A stretch of DNA of 64,000 bases from Mastacembelus armatus (lineage: Eukaryota; Chordata; Actinopteri; Synbranchiformes; Mastacembelidae), in NCBI RefSeq assembly GCF_900324485.2, contig NC_046633.1, positions 5,696,106 to 5,760,105 of the forward strand. Direction: 5' to 3'. This document shows positions 42,101 through 54,300 of the stretch, in pieces. The position numbers and the translations under genes were made by a program. The notes below the pieces were generated by a model. That model had not been told where the DNA came from and made no database searches. It worked only from the letters and a program-made list of their open reading frames with translations. Each line of letters opens with the position of its first letter. The first letter of the stretch is position 1.

Positions 42101-42799
42101 ATGACGGCCAGGATGAGAGCGTTGCTGCTGCTTCTGGCAGTGACTGTTTGTGCGTCAGATGCTCAGACAAACAACAGCAGCGTCAACAAGCAGCAACAGC
42201 AACAGCGCAGCACCTGGGAAGAACCCATCAAATTCAGCACCAAGATTAAGGACTCCTGTACAATGGTAGTGTCAGGAGCTGGGGACTATACTCGCCTGCG
42301 TGTCTCCTGCAAAGGTCTGAGCCAGGGACAGACCCCAGGGCGCTCCTACTATTGTGACTTCCAGGGAAAACCCAGTCTGTGTCGTGCCTACAGCCTCAAC
42401 CCTCGCCATTATTTCACCCAGATGATGTGGGAGCTGAGGAAGCTGAGTCATGCCTGCCAGGGGCCCAAAATCTACCGCCCACACATGTGTAAGAAATACG
42501 CTGACGAGGCACAGATGACCTTTCTGACCTCCTGGCCTAAAACCCCTGCTCCCAAGCCCTCCAAGCCAGTGCAAGAGACACGCAAACAGGTGGTGCCAGC
42601 GCAGACCAAACCCGTCACCACTCCAAAGCTCGTCAAGCTCCAGCTAGGCAAAGTCCCCCAGCCCAGGAAAACTACCCCCAAACCTGTGAAGACCACTACT
42701 GAGCAGCCTGACTCCAGCGCTTCCCAACTTGCCTCTGAGTACTGCTGGCAGAGCCTTCATGGCTTCTGCACCTACATTATCAGCTGGTTCCAAAACTGA
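42101..42799 (+). CDS. fgfbp2: Fibroblast growth factor binding protein 2
   Basis: Secreted protein of the FGF-binding family. Single coding exon, 232 aa. A signal peptide (MTARMRALLLLLAVTVCA) is followed by a glycosylatable NNSS. The Cys-containing domain holds CTMV, SCKG, YYCDFQGKPSLCRAY, HACQG and HMCKK. A basic Pro/Thr/Lys-rich linker (about residues 150-205) precedes the tail EYCWQSLHGFCTYIISWF. Eight cysteines in the mature part fit four disulfides. The DFQGKPSLCRAYSLNPRHY and HACQG blocks match FGFBP2 (human EYRGQPSMCQAF and HHACQGA) better than FGFBP1. A 3' UTR intron (donor after 42818, acceptor at 43090) begins 19 bases past the stop. It lies between PROM1 and FGFBP1, the order seen in human. 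Confidence 0.93.
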   Translation: MTARMRALLLLLAVTVCASDAQTNNSSVNKQQQQQRSTWEEPIKFSTKIKDSCTMVVSGAGDYTRLRVSCKGLSQGQTPGRSYYCDFQGKPSLCRAYSLNPRHYFTQMMWELRKLSHACQGPKIYRPHMCKKYADEAQMTFLTSWPKTPAPKPSKPVQETRKQVVPAQTKPVTTPKLVKLQLGKVPQPRKTTPKPVKTTTEQPDSSASQLASEYCWQSLHGFCTYIISWFQN

Positions 42800-43370
42800 G
42801 ACGATACTGCAGACACAGGTGAGAGATGAATGGGGGAGAAGTGAAGAAGGGAGTTTACTGAGAAACTGTATAAAGAGGCAGATTGTAAAGTTGATATTAA
42901 AAGGAAAAGAGACATTTGTGTTTGCTTAGGTGGATGAATGAAACCTTAAGAGATACAATGTCAGTAAAATGAACTCAACATTAATGTCAGCCTCTGATTG
43001 CTTTATCTTTTGCAGACTGCATAGTCACAAGAAAACCAGCATTTATTTTGCACTGTTACAAAATCCTTTGTTTTTTGTTGTTTCGTGTAGGAAACACCAG
43101 CGATTGAACTGTTCTCATCTAGTTTTAATCTGTCCAGGATCAGAGTGGGAGCCTCTTGGGTCATTTCATCGCACCGTGAGGTCCGACACCCCACACTGCA
43201 CCATCGATGCCTGAGTATGGTTGGCAGCTGACTGCTTGTGTTGTCATCTGGTGTATATGTCATATTTAAATCTGGGAAACACAAAGGGAAACGAATGCTG
43301 GTTTGTGATTGTGTTTGTATATGATGTAAAATTCTCCTCCTCATGTCACATAAATGTTTCAGACAAAGAG

Positions 43371-43376
43371 AATAAA
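43371..43376 (+). terminator. Candidate poly(A) signal of FGFBP2
   Basis: AATAAA in the second 3' UTR exon (starting 43091), followed by GT-rich sequence. Confidence 0.65.
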
Positions 43377-43399
43377 CTCAGAGCGGTGACTTCTTCTCT

Positions 43400-45780
43400 A
43401 CTTCTGTGTCGGTCTGTGTCTTCTTTTGAGCTGAAACCAGCAGCAGGCTCTTTCAGTCAAAGGAGTCCTTGTTTTTTTCATCCCTGGCTCTAACAACATG
43501 TCTGCTGTCTGGCTGAGGATTTGTTTACATACAGACACAGTCGGAGTGAACCCAAACTGCAGTAAAGATAATAATACAGCTCAGTCACAGAAGGCGCCTG
43601 AGTAGAGCGAAATGCTTCTTTGTATGTGCTGATGAATCGGGTCTTAAGAGCTACCACGTGCAGGAACAGAGGAGGTCTGTGTGGAGGCCAAAGCCAAAAA
43701 GTGGAAACAAATGTGGCAGCAGCCCTGGTGTTTTTAACACACACTCACATACAAACACACATCGTAGTGCATGGAGACGGAAGCTTCAAGTCACTGATCA
43801 CTTTCCTCTCATCACAGTGACTGCAGCCACAGCTGATCAGCCCGTACAAACTCATTACATACATTCTTTTCATTGATAAATTTCATTTCATATTTCACCT
43901 ACTGTAAACATCATATAGACTTAAATGAACAAGCAAAAAAAATTGATCTAAAGTCATATAAAAAAGATAAAGTATTAAAGCTGTTTTATTGATTTTGAGT
44001 AACTCTAGTATATCCTCATAGGAATCATTTTTGTTTCTTGTTTTGTTATTAACAAGATCACTGAGCTGCACACGTCTTCATCATAACCTCCAGCAACCAC
44101 AAGAGGGTGCTGCAGAGCAGAGAGGAACAGCTCTGATGTAACAGCACACACTCACATCCAGCTTCTCTGTTCCTGTTAGTAAATCCTCTACTACTATTTC
44201 CCACAGAGCGACTCAGTGATAACCTGCTGTAACTTGTACAGATTATTGGACACGTGCCCACAGGAGTCTTAGAAACTCTTCCCTTGTTATGGTGAAGTCT
44301 TTGTTCCTCCCTGCAGACATTATGTGAATGAAACATGATGATAGGGTGGGGTGCATTTATTAACCTGTCCCCATATAATCAGTAGTGTATTATTAGAAAT
44401 ATGTAGGTCAATTTCATAGCACCTAGAATCACCAAAATAACATGTGTTAAGTTTAGAATCACAATATGAAGTTTGTGTTCAAGATTTAGGTTTTTATTTT
44501 GGTTTGATGGTGTAGAAAATTTCAACCATACATCTAATCTGTTTCAATCATCCTGCCACGAATAAATTCATCTGTTTAAAGCATGTTTTGTTTACAACAA
44601 CAGAACTTTATTTATATAATGTAGAGACGACTTCAAAATCAGCTGTAAAAACGTAAATGGCTTTTATTATATTGTTATTTCCTACACTTTATTTCTGCTG
44701 TATTTCTGCTATATTTACAAAGGTGTTTGTGTTGTTTTGCTTGTACTTTGGGTTTCTGGCAGCTAAATACAATAAAATGAGATGTCACACTAATTTTTTA
44801 TGCTGAAAAAAAAAAAAAACAAGATCTACTGTCAGGATATCGGAGGAGGAAATATGACCAGCTGAGAATTTGTAACTCAGTTTAGAACTGACAGTGACTA
44901 TGGTCAGTGTCAACATCAAAAACATAAGAAACACAAAGAGGACTATTTTTCACCAGAACAGTCAGGACTTTGAGTAAAACTCAGCTAAGACAAGACAGGC
45001 CTGTTTCAGGAAGACACCTGAACACATCACAGTCATAAATACCAAATTATCAGAGTGTGTGGTTTACTGGGACACTCGAATAACAGCATCATCACCAATA
45101 ACATGCTTTTCCTGCAATGTGTACTGTGCAAAGGCCTGTTTGAGACCTCAGTTTAGCTTGAAAATTATAAAAACAATTAATGAATAGTTGCAAATTGATT
45201 TATTTTTGACCAATGAATCAACTAATCAATGCAACTTTAAAAGTGTAGATGTTAAAAATTTTGTTTTTTACTAATATTTGGTTTTATTCTTTAAACGCCA
45301 CCTGTTGATCTGTTCTTGTACAATCAGACTGGACGCACTTTGTCAGTCGCAATCATGTTTATTGTTCACTGTTAATGCTTTTCTTGACATTAGCTTATTG
45401 AGCTGTTACTGCAAAGGTCCCTGATTTGGAAACACAAGCCACATGTTCGTGCGCACAGCTGGAACTGATTTCAAAGAGGATCCCCCTCATGGTTGAAAGC
45501 AGCGTCGGATTGTCGAGGATCCAAACGCGCTTGTGTACATGTGGGATTATTACTGCGGTACATTTCTGTAGAATAACCACATACTCTGTGCAGATTATAT
45601 CATCAGTTGTAGTTGCCATCGCTTTGATCTTCGGCTCAACTCCCCTGGGGCCAGTTTGGACACGTCAGGTCAGACCAGAACAAACACATTCCCTTCTCTT
45701 TCCTAAAGAAACTATCGCCTGGATTTTTCTCAATGGCTGTGCGCGGAGGTACGTGCGTAACTGTGTGTGTTCAGGGCGGG
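43400..45780. other. FGFBP2-FGFBP1 spacer
   Basis: AT-rich DNA without a recognisable gene; an A run occurs near 44806-44819. Nothing in it could be assigned to a known repeat. Confidence 0.5.
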
Positions 45781-46077
45781 AATGGTGGGCGTGCTGTAGT
45801 ATGAATGTATGAAAGCCATGTGCGGGATCATAGACACGCACAAGAAACAGCTTTTACGCACAAGACCAGTTGTCATTTTCGGTAAGTCTGACAGGATGTG
45901 ACTTTCTAGTTGTCAGGTTGGACTAAAAACCGTTTATTTGTTTACTGTAAATAAACAATTTAACAAGGTTCTGTGGTGATATTTTCTGATAGCAGCAATT
46001 ATATTTTATTTTTTATTTTATTTTAAACATTTTGCCTCTGAACCTGCTCTCTCTGTTTTCAGCTAATCAACTAAAAG

Positions 46078-46698
46078 ATGCGGTTGCTGAGGACTTTGGC
46101 TCCCTGGTTGCTGTTGGCCTTCCTCGGTCAGCAGGTCTCTCTGTGCTCCGGGGCGCGCAATAAGAGCAGGGGAATTGGCAAACCCGTGACTCCAGCCCCT
46201 GAAAGAGCGCACAGAAGCGGGAACCGGCCAGCAGCGACCGGCCGAGGAAAGTTCTCCACCAAGGACAAGATGCAGTGCACGTGGGTAGCGAGAGACGACA
46301 GTGACGCGGTGAACCTGTCGGTCAAATGCCAGAACCCGGACGCGCAGTGTGACTACACTGCCAAGCCTCAGAGCTGCCCGAGTTACCTGTCCGACCCCAG
46401 GAGCTTCTGGAAGCAGATGGCCCGCGCGCTCAAAAAGCTGCAAGGCAAAGTGTGCAAGGACGAGCGCGCTCTGGTGAAGGCTGGCGTGTGTAAGTACGCG
46501 CCCCGGGACGCGCATTTCAAGCTCAGCAGCTCCGGAGCTTTGAATCAGTCCGGTCGCCCGGAGACTCCCCCGCCCGTAGCACCACCGACAGAATGCACTG
46601 GGCGCGCGGACCACCGGAAAACGGCGGAAGAATACTGCAGCAGCTCGTGGGCCAGTGTGTGCGCGCTGTTCTTCTCCATGTTTCAACGTGACTGCTAG
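46078..46698 (+). CDS. fgfbp1: Fibroblast growth factor binding protein 1
   Basis: Secreted heparin- and FGF-binding carrier that releases FGFs from the matrix. Single coding exon, 206 aa, preceded by an untranslated exon (donor after 45881, GTAAGT; acceptor before 46063). It has a signal peptide (RLLRTLAPWLLLAFLGQQV), then a basic stretch and GRGKFSTKDKMQCTW, matching human GKFVTKDQANCRW. The Cys-rich core contains CDYTAKPQSCPSYL and FWKQMARALKKLQGKVC. The C-terminal HRKTAEEYCSSSWASVCALF corresponds to human QRKTALEFCGETWSSLC. About ten cysteines lie in the mature part, as in FGFBP1. The coding region is markedly GC-rich compared with its flanks, which explains a long antisense open frame. 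Confidence 0.93.
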   Translation: MRLLRTLAPWLLLAFLGQQVSLCSGARNKSRGIGKPVTPAPERAHRSGNRPAATGRGKFSTKDKMQCTWVARDDSDAVNLSVKCQNPDAQCDYTAKPQSCPSYLSDPRSFWKQMARALKKLQGKVCKDERALVKAGVCKYAPRDAHFKLSSSGALNQSGRPETPPPVAPPTECTGRADHRKTAEEYCSSSWASVCALFFSMFQRDC

Positions 46699-46917
46699 AT
46701 GCATTGGACATGAGCAGACTGACGCACCACCTGTCAACACACCTTTAACCATTATTATTAGTCTCAAACAATTTTAACCATCAGGTACCACGTGATCCTG
46801 CATAGTTTATATGTTTTACCAGCAAAGGTACAGTATTACGCAACCAATGAACCTTCTTGTATCTCTGGTAAACTTTATAAATCAACTACTGTCATATCAA
46901 GATTTTATTCATGCACG

Positions 46918-46923
46918 AATAAA
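46918..46923 (+). terminator. Candidate poly(A) signal of FGFBP1
   Basis: AATAAA 220 bases past the stop, followed by a GT-rich stretch (TGTGGTCTGCGG). Confidence 0.7.
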
Positions 46924-46989
46924 TACATTCTATTTGTATAATGTGGTCTGCGGTATTCAGTATGTGACGTTTAATGAGGAGACATGATT

Positions 46990-48190
46990 ATATGAATAGT
47001 GTATGTATAAATGTGGGGATATATATATGTATATGTGTGTGTGTGTCTATATATATGCAGGTGCATCTGGATTATAAAGTGAAAATTTCTGTGTATAAAT
47101 GAGTCATTCAGGTCATTGTCTGGAGTCTGACTGGGCTACTCCAAAAAGCAGATTCATAATTTATACATACATGCAGGTCATTCCAAAGTGTTCACTGAAC
47201 TTGTCCTAGACCTGTAGGAAGGTTGGAAGGAGAGACTGCTTTAATCCAGCTGTGTGCATATGTGACTGATTCTTGAACAAGTGCAACCCCAGATGTGGAT
47301 TTTTATGTTTTCCTGCCTGTTCTTGACTTTTCATCATCTCTGACCTACTGCTCTTTTTCCCTTAAAACAACAAATGGAGCATAATTTCCACCTTTGATGG
47401 AAGGGATTTATGTAGACATATTGTTTTATAGGCTTCTTCTTCTGAGCTCAAAGACACAGTCCAGAAGCAGGAAGTTGTTAGAGGTTAGAGGTCAAAGGGG
47501 AAGAAGGAAATGAGGATACCATCCAAAAAATCTGCTGTAAGAAGCAACCACCTTCTCCCCACCTCTGCTGGTCATCATGTGGGTTTATTTCCTTTATCTC
47601 TTGGCTTCTGCAGGATAATATACTCCAGAGATCAGTTTACACAGCATTGAAGAACTGCAGCTCTATCAATCACTTTTCTGGCCCACACTCAACCTACAGT
47701 GCACTACAAAAGGTGGGAGTGTTTGTCTCAAATTAGTCACTTAACTAGAAGTATGTTGTCATTCATTAAGCTAAATTACAAATTCTATTCAAATCAGTCG
47801 GACTTAAAGCCTGCTAAGCCTGTAGTGTATAGTGAGGCTTAAAGGATTTCCTCTCAGCATTGTGGCCAAAAATGCCTCTAAAGGCGTGAGAGTGATAACA
47901 GAAGAATTATGGACATGACAGCAAAACAGCAAAGTGAAATGCAATGAGCAGCTGTGTAAAGGCATGCACACCTGCACATTGTTAATTTAATTTTAATTCT
48001 CATGTAACTTCTTAACAATGAGCCATTTCTACCACATTGTCATACTTACTCAAATCTTATTTATAAGTGTGTTTAAAGTGCAGTGAAAAAAATGGAAACT
48101 GGAGCATAGACAACTAGACGATGATATGATCTTTGACATGTGTGAACATACACTGAATTGTAGATTTAGTAACATATTTGTTCATGGTAC

Positions 48191-48226
<36 letters not shown>

Positions 48227-49320
48227 AATTCAGTGGCGCCATCATTAGTGCTTCACTGGAATTTATTTGCAGGCAGTGCCAGCTCTGTACGGTATGAATC
48301 AGGATATCATTAACACCACACACACACAGACACACAATGTCCACACCACAGTGAGGTGTTGTCCCATAGTCGATAAAGATCTGATTAGACGAGAAAAGTC
48401 CCAGTTTCAAAATCAAAGCTGCATTTAGTTCCTAAAATGGATCAAGCTTAAGAACATCAGAACATCACTGTAATTGTTTTTACTTATAGTTTAATAAAAT
48501 GTCATTGAGCCAAACATTATTGTGTCACCAGAAATGTAATAAATGAAATAAAAAAATTGGATAACCTGACAACATTGTATTGGATATTTAGTATTTGTTG
48601 TAATTATGTATTCTTTATTCATTGTTCATTTCCAAAATGATAAATTCTATTGAGTCATGGTAAAGTGTTTTAGAATAAAAATCCACATTTTAATGGAACC
48701 AAGAATCCTGTACTATATTAGTAACAAACCAAACTACTGGAAAATCAGTTGTAAATTCAGTAAAGTGGCTCATGTGTTATCTAAGAGTATATTTCTATGT
48801 TCTACAGCCCTTAGTGATGACGCAAAATGACAATGATTAGTGTCTGAAATCTCAAATTGCTGTTCATGTTGAGTGAACTTTAGTGTGCATTATGTAGGGA
48901 GCAGTGAATGAGTGACTGTCTTGTCATATCAGACCAGCGCCACATGACCTAACTCAAACTGATTTCTCCACATCTACCAACTCACCTGTTCCCCGTTCCT
49001 TCATTAGCTTCCACTGGTCCACTAACACTTCTACTCTGCCACATTGCCTATTGTGTCATTCCAGTTGTAGCTTTTCAGTCTTTACCTGTTTTTGACCTGT
49101 ACGTTTTTGGATTTTGGACTTCCCTTTCTCTCCTTTTAGACCCCTGTCAGTCTGCAGTTCCTTGTCCAAGCCCCGTTCCAGCCCTTGTTCCAGGTCTATA
49201 TCAAGCAGCCACATGCAGGAGGATAACACCAGCTCTTGGCAGGTAACATTAACATTACTGTTCAAACAGTCAGACATTGTACTTTTATTGAAGACCTGAT
49301 TCAGTGCTTTCATTGGACAT
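46990..49320. other. FGFBP1-ANXA5 spacer, left part
   Basis: No gene seen. Contains AT/GT-rich simple sequence at 47018-47058 and a (TG)n run at 48194-48222. C/T-rich sequence at 48950-49210 has the flavour of a retroelement tail, but I cannot assign it. Confidence 0.45.
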
Positions 49321-49329
49321 AACTGTCAA

Positions 49330-49754
49330 TAGTGGTGGAAAGTAATTAGGTAGATTTACTCTAGTACTGTTCTTGAGTACAATTTTGACGTAGCTGTACT
49401 TTACTGAGTATTTCCATTTTCTGCTACTTCATACTTTGACTTCACTACCTTTGAATTAAAATTTCATACGTTTACTCCACTACATTCACCTTATCACTTT
49501 AGTTACAACTTAATCTTTAGCATCAAATATATAAATCTAAATACAGTGGAATCATAATCCTTAGTAGGAAAGTCACAATCTACCAAGGAGTATATAAGGT
49601 AACTCAAATTATAAGGATATATGGTACTCAACTTTAGCTCTACCTTTACCAGCTTCAACATTAAACTGATGAACACAATAATGTATAAATGTGTGTGTTT
49701 TGTGCTATAAGTTTTATACTTAGGTAAAGGATTTCAGTACTTCTTCCACCACTG
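49330..49754. mobile_element. hAT-like MITE with inverted ends (AGTGGTGGAA family)
   Basis: Left end TAGTGGTGGAAAGTAATTAG and right end TACTTCTTCCACCACTG are inverted repeats. Flanking octamers ACTGTCAA (49322-49329) and ATTGTTAA (49755-49762) agree at six of eight bases, both differences being C/T, as expected for an aged 8-bp target duplication. The interior is non-coding with repeated 'ACTTTACT'-type motifs. A very common type of element in teleosts. Confidence 0.7.
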
Positions 49755-50460
49755 ATTGTTAAAGATCTTGATGGAAATGAAATTTTTGATCAAAGTCAAA
49801 CTGGGGTTGAATTGTATGTCCGGCATGATGAAAGACGGTAGGGCCTGGATGTTAGGAAGGGGAGAAATATTATAACACAACTCAATGCTCCATTAGGTAC
49901 TTCAGATCTGACCTGAAAAGCTGGACGAACACTTGCCCACCCACAGGCTCCCTCACTCCAAAACACACAGAGCAGCGAGGGGGTGGAGTCAGGGGTATTG
50001 TTCTTCCTGTGGCTCGAGGTGGCCTGAGTCCACACCCTACTCCTCAGATCTCATTATTGGCTGCCTGTTTCTGTGGCAACAATCAGCGGCAACCGTTTCA
50101 GTGAAAAGAATAACAGAAAGCTGTGTAGCAGGACCTGAGATCACCGCCCACCCTGCACATACACATGCACAAATCCCTTTGAAATTTTTCAAACCGGCAA
50201 CTTAAAGTACATGAAGGTCAGGCTGATAATTTTTACTAAACAACATGTTATGATTTGTCAAATGATGACAAAAACCTTTCATAAATGAGAATGATGTGAA
50301 AAACTATTTATACATAATCTGCAAAACATGCAGCACTAAAAGCTTCATGTATATAATGTTGGCAGCATGTACATCTCTGGAGTTTGACCAGAGGTTGAGC
50401 CATGGCAACTGGACTTCGAGTTTTCACTATATGAGGGATCACCAAAATGATCAAAAATAT

Positions 50461-50800
50461 TTTCTACTTAATTAAAAATACAAAGTAATCAGTAAAATGC
50501 TAATTATCAAAAGTAAAAACAAAATAAAAAAGTAACTTCTTTCAATCTTTGAATAATATGATTTATGAATGTGTTGGCAGCATTTTAATGTTACATGTTG
50601 TTGAATAGGGGCTAATTATAATTTAAAAGATTTCTATGCAAAGTAAGATACAGCTATTAAAAAGGATCAATAATTACTTTAGAATGTACTGTAGTAGAAA
50701 TATAAGTAGGATAAAATGAAAATACTGAAGGAAAGTACATGTATCTTTAAATTGTACTCAAGTTCAATACATGAAGTAAATGTACTCAGTTCCTTTTTAA
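50461..50800. mobile_element. Degenerate relative of the AGTGGTGGAA MITE
   Basis: The right part (50730-50800) has 'aaagtacatgta...attgtactcaagt...gtaaatgtactcagtt', matching the inverted end of the same family as 49330-49754. The left part is heavily diverged and the outer ends are not found. Confidence 0.5.
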
Positions 50801-50997
50801 CAGTCTATTAGACCAAATGATGACATGGATGTTTTTGTGGTGCTTTAAAATTCACACGTGCAGCTCAGTTCAGTTAAAGCTGTTTTTTGCTCCCTCTAGT
50901 GGCCACGGAGGGTCAGTGCATGTTCAATAGAAACCAGTAGAGTATACAAGCTGCAGGACAAAAACCCATGAATCAGTATTGTACTTCATCTGAAAAG

Positions 50998-51003
50998 TTT
51001 ATT
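50998..51003 (-). terminator. Candidate poly(A) signal of ANXA5
   Basis: TTTATT on the plus strand, AATAAA on the gene strand, 300 bases past the stop at 51304. Confidence 0.6.
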
Positions 51004-51303
51004 ACTGCATATTACTTTTGCCATACAAAGTGCAAACAAAAACAATTACAGTCAGATACTTAGGAATTATAAATGTTAAACATTAGTTACGGTAAAGGTA
51101 TTAGTTGACCAAAAGCTGCATTAATGTTGATAAAATGTTAGCTACCTTTCAAAGACAATATTTGGAATCCAAGTTTAAAAGGTTTTGCTGAATTGAACTT
51201 TGACTTTGTATTAGCTTGTTGTCTTTGTGAGCCGGTGGTCCAAAGGGCCCACTTGGAGTGGAGGCACTTTAGGTGTGGCTTCGCTTATTGACTGTTTTCA
51301 CGA

Positions 51304-54300
51304 TTACGCATCATCCCCAGCACAGAGCAGCAGTAAGGCCTTACAGTAGTCTCCGCTGGTGTCTCCCTTTAATACAGACATATACACAGATGTAAGAAAA
51401 TGGAAGAAGATTGTCTCCATGTATAGCAACTAGTTTAAGTACGTGTGTGTAGTGCAGTATGCATTTTGTGTGTGTGTGTGTAAGTACCTTGATCGTAGAG
51501 TGCAGTGAGCAGGCAAAGAGCCTCCTGAACTCAGCTCTAATGTCCAACATGTCCACCTCACTGCGAGTCACCATTACTCTGATCAGGGTGTTATCATCAG
51601 TTCCTGCACCCTGCTTGAAACATCAACACATTATCACTCTATGCCCTACAAACATGTAAACTATACTGTATATGATAGCAGCAATTTTCAATGAGCACTG
51701 CTGTTTTTTCCCCCAGACCACCATGTAAATCATGTCAACAGACAGATTTAACTTAGTATGTCACTGATTAAACTGAAGTTAACCTCAATGTTGTAGATAC
51801 TTGGCTAGAGATCCTCTCTGTAAGTATCTTTTGCCTTACCTTCATGGATTTGTAGAGAGTCTCAGCAAAATAGGCTGGAACACTCCTGGCGCACTTCACT
51901 TTAGAAGAAACCATGAAAAATTTGAATTGTGAGTCGTTCAGTCACCTTCCTTAAAGCAGCAGAAGACAGAAAACATCTGCAATGTGTTATTGTGTTGTTT
52001 CATACCCACTGCGAGAAGCAGGTCTCTCAGGCATCCAGATGTTTCCCTCTGGATGCTCTCCTCTATCTGGTATCCAGACAGCTTCATGTAAGCATCAAAT
52101 ACTAAAACACACAGATTCAGAATTATATGAAACAATTACAGTAGCTTTTAACTTCTTGCTGCAACCCTCAACTTGCAGACACAAACCTTTCCTAAGATGT
52201 TCGGTGCTCCGGTTGCCCAGGATGGTGACGAATGATTGTTCATCAGTTCCAAACTTCTGCTCTCCTGCTTTGAAGAGGGCCTACAACCACCAAAAAAAGA
52301 ATAAATCATGTTAGCCCTTAGGAAGCTTATAAACTACACCCATGCAAAGCATTTCACAAATTGTACAGGCCAAAACCCAGCAAATGTATACGCCACTAAC
52401 TACAGATGAACTTATTCCAGAAAATCTGAATCTGTTTTACAAACTGACAGCAGACAGTAATGTACCTGATTACACAGATGCAAAAATCATATAAAAACCA
52501 ATACATCGGACACCAACCGTCTAATACAGACTGTGACCTTTTGTGACCAGACATTTTCTTTTGTTTTATTTATTACTTACAGGCCCAAGTTTGAAAGTTT
52601 AAACAGAAATAGAACATCATGACCTTCCTGAAGATATTTCTTGTATTAGAATGCATTAGTTCTAGCCCGGTGTACTGTAACAAACAACCACAAGTATAGT
52701 TTACCCCAATATCCCTTCACAATTTTCTTCTGCTTCTTTATTTCCTTATATGTTTAACATAATTGTAAGAGAAGGTTTACTCATTTCCTCCACTAGGTGT
52801 CATGTCATTACAGATTAGCTCTATAAACACCCCTGTCTCCAAAAAGTATGTGTACACAAACATGCCTTGAAGCCCAGTGAACCCATGTGGCTGTCACACC
52901 CTCAGACAAAAAGACAAAAACACCATTGAGAGAGAACAGCAGGAATATTTACTCATCAGCAACAAACACCAACTCACCTGAGCATCACTCTCAACCAGCT
53001 CCTGCTGGATGCCTGTCTGCCTGCTGGCCTGAGGAGAGATTAAACATGTCTGTAAGACTAGAGTACAACAGAGTATAGATTAGAGATAATGGTAATGAGA
53101 CATACCTGGAGCAGAATAACAAGGAGTCTTTGGAAGTGGCCTGAAGTGTCACCACATACATCAGCCTCCAGGCTGCGATCATACTCTGAAGGAAGGAAAC
53201 ATCACAGATGTTCATGAGCTTAGAAAAAAGCTGATTTCTGTAACACTCATGTAGTTTAAAACATTTGAAGCATTTTAATTTAAAATTAAAATATAAGGCT
53301 CTGAGATTCTATATCTTTCGTACTGTCAGCAAATTTCATAAAAAGGCAAAAACCAACAATTAGGCTGCAACTGGTGATTCTTTTCATTAATTAATCTATA
53401 TGTTATTTTCTCAATTTATTATTAGTGTCTCCTGTAAAATTTCCAATATATCATGAAAAATTTCTGCTAAGGTTTCATGGAGCCCAAGGTCCAACGTCTT
53501 CCTCTGTCTGACCAACAGCTCAAAGTCCAAAGATATTTGGCTTACAGTATAAAATGTGTATTAATTGGAAATGGTCATATTTGCTAAAGAAATACAGTAC
53601 CCAGCATGCTTTGGGAAGTTATATTACCTTTTTAAGATGTAAACTACTGTACATGTTTGTCTTTTCTCCATTTGTAGGTTTATTGCTAAATGTGTTGTCA
53701 AGTTGATAAAGGTTTTCTCAGTTTATTTGCATTTTGTTCAGTTGCATGTGATTTAAGTTGCACTGCACCGAGCTTAGCGCCACTGTGGAGAAAAAGTGAA
53801 TAACACCAGCCTCACCCTATAATTAATACTTTAAGCATGTTGAAAGCAGAAAACGTAGTTAGCAGCCCTTGGATTAAGAATTTCAAATATTTCAATTCAC
53901 TTTTTTTTTTATTTTTTCATCTAAAACATAAGACTAACATGTGACTTAGCCATAGGAACAATACTACTACAAACACATTTAATGCATTTTACAAATAAGC
54001 ATCATTTCTTATAACTGAGGATGTTTCTTCCTAATTCTAACTTTGTTGGTAATTAATAGTAAATGTAAAAAAGAAATACTCATGATTTAAAAGACTTTAA
54101 AAATATAGATTAAATTCAGCCATTAGTTTCACTGCTGATAAAACAAAATTTGACCCCAGAATGAACACGTGTTCATGATTGCAGTCATGTCATGCAGTGT
54201 TTAGTGTGTGTGTGTTACCCTTTTGGTAAGCAGCGATGATGTCCTTCACCTGCTGAGGTTTTCTGGAAGCGAGGACCTCCACCAGCACCTTCTCGTTTGT

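Noticed and set aside
46063-46767. A 234-codon open frame antisense to FGFBP1
   Set aside because: Shadow of a GC-rich single-exon gene; no family resemblance, and the sense frame has the signal peptide and the conserved cysteines.
48950-49310. C/T-rich segment resembling a retroelement 3' tail
   Set aside because: No coding remnant, terminal repeat or tail could be identified, so no element is called.
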